A stretch of DNA of 35,238 nucleotides from Desulfobacterales bacterium (GTDB lineage: Bacteria > Desulfobacterota > Desulfobacteria > Desulfobacterales > CAFBRK01): assembly GCA_021737185.1 (NCBI GenBank), contig JAIPEL010000037.1:1-35238 (forward strand). The letters are read 5' to 3'. Below the pieces are notes generated by a model. The model worked only from the letters and a program-made list of their open reading frames with translations, did not search any database and was not told the DNA's origin. The first letter of the stretch is position 1. Every line of letters begins with the position of its first letter. Position numbers and translations under genes: made by a program. This document shows, in pieces, positions 34,945-35,238 of this stretch.

Positions 34945-35238
34945 TCAATCATTCTGAGCGGCCCGGTCCAGGACATCGGCCACCCACTTGTTGATGCTCT
35001 TGCCGCTGGTCTCGGCTGCCGTTGCTATGGCGGCGTGAACATTGGGTGGGATACGGAGGGTCAGCTTTCCTGAATACGGTTTGTCCGGCTTGGTTCCCAG
35101 CTTCTTGCAGGTGGCAAGATAGTCGTCTACGGCTTCCCTGAAGGCGCTTTCCAGTTCGTCTACCGTTTTGCCATGAAAGGTAATGATATCTCTGATCCCC
35201 GCCAAACGACCGAAAAAAATCCGGTCATCGGAATCGAA
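34945..35238 (-). CDS. hicB: HicB-family antitoxin (5' partial)
   Basis: The frame is open to the right edge, 97 residues visible. FDSDDRIFFGRLAGIRDIITFHGKTVDELESAFREAVDDYLATCKKLGTKP is the degenerate RNase H-like part of HicB, and SGKLTLRIPPNVHAAIATAAETSGKSINKWVADVLDRA is the C-terminal ribbon-helix-helix DNA-binding domain. HicB neutralises the mRNA interferase HicA and represses its own operon. About 15 N-terminal residues and a hicA gene, if present, would lie outside the window. Confidence 0.9.
   Translation of the reverse strand, partial: FDSDDRIFFGRLAGIRDIITFHGKTVDELESAFREAVDDYLATCKKLGTKPDKPYSGKLTLRIPPNVHAAIATAAETSGKSINKWVADVLDRAAQND

Overview
The window looks like a chromosomal segment of a sulfate-reducing member of the Desulfobacterota (Desulfobacteraceae-like). 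The main support is a dissimilatory APS reductase operon (aprBA). A fused sigma-54 regulator style, SEC-C and YkgJ-type small metal-binding proteins, and many short dispersed repeats fit the same group. GC content is moderate to high in genes and drops in the intergenic repeat zones. This assignment is inference from gene content; there is no rRNA or marker gene here.

Region 1 (1-5.1 kb): the end of an ADP-forming acyl-CoA synthetase, a thioredoxin-reductase-like flavoprotein on the minus strand, then a plus-strand operon with 4-nt ATGA overlaps. It encodes a PAS/sigma-54 activator and two tandem paralogous cysteine-cluster (YkgJ/UPF0153) proteins. Region 2 (5.1-10.7 kb), all minus strand: aprB-aprA with its own terminator, followed by five small or unfamiliar genes (115-aa CWGCC-tailed protein, 78-aa protein, SEC-C/HEAT-like protein, 54-aa protein that starts inside a perfect palindrome, Ogr-like zinc finger). 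A sigma-54-type -24/-12 sequence and a long GC-rich leader lie upstream of aprB.

Region 3 (10.7-18.6 kb): a membrane-anchored spermidine-synthase-like protein, Mn-type superoxide dismutase, a three-domain fusion (C39-like cysteine peptidase plus two M14 carboxypeptidase-like domains), catalase-peroxidase KatG and its PerR-type regulator with operator-like boxes. With the ferredoxin-rubrerythrin pair at 28.6-29.4 kb, this makes the window rich in oxygen-defence genes.

Region 4 (18.7-35.2 kb): an accessory, decaying zone. Intact genes are a GSU2403-like nucleotidyltransferase, a YhaO/YhaN (SbcD/SbcC-like) pair, a Fic protein, ferredoxin, rubrerythrin, a DUF2726 protein with signal peptide and zinc ribbon, a secreted protein of unknown function, an HVO_A0114-like antitoxin and a HicB antitoxin running off the right edge. 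Between them lie gene remnants: aldo/keto reductase with a nonsense codon, AbiEii-like toxin and partner, WYL regulator start, second nucleotidyltransferase, AAA_14/DUF4143 ATPase with internal deletion, HNH-like start, and a gene cut by a short repeat element. Several repeat families recur: an approximately 87-bp element with AGCGCTTG/CAAGCGCT ends, a 188-bp tandem duplication, a 21-nt motif that also forms the start of the Fic gene, and long palindromes.

No single complete undescribed system is proven. The best candidates are the C39-M14-M14 fusion, the sigma-54 activator/double YkgJ operon, the possible sigma-54 control of aprBA, and the small inverted-repeat element family.
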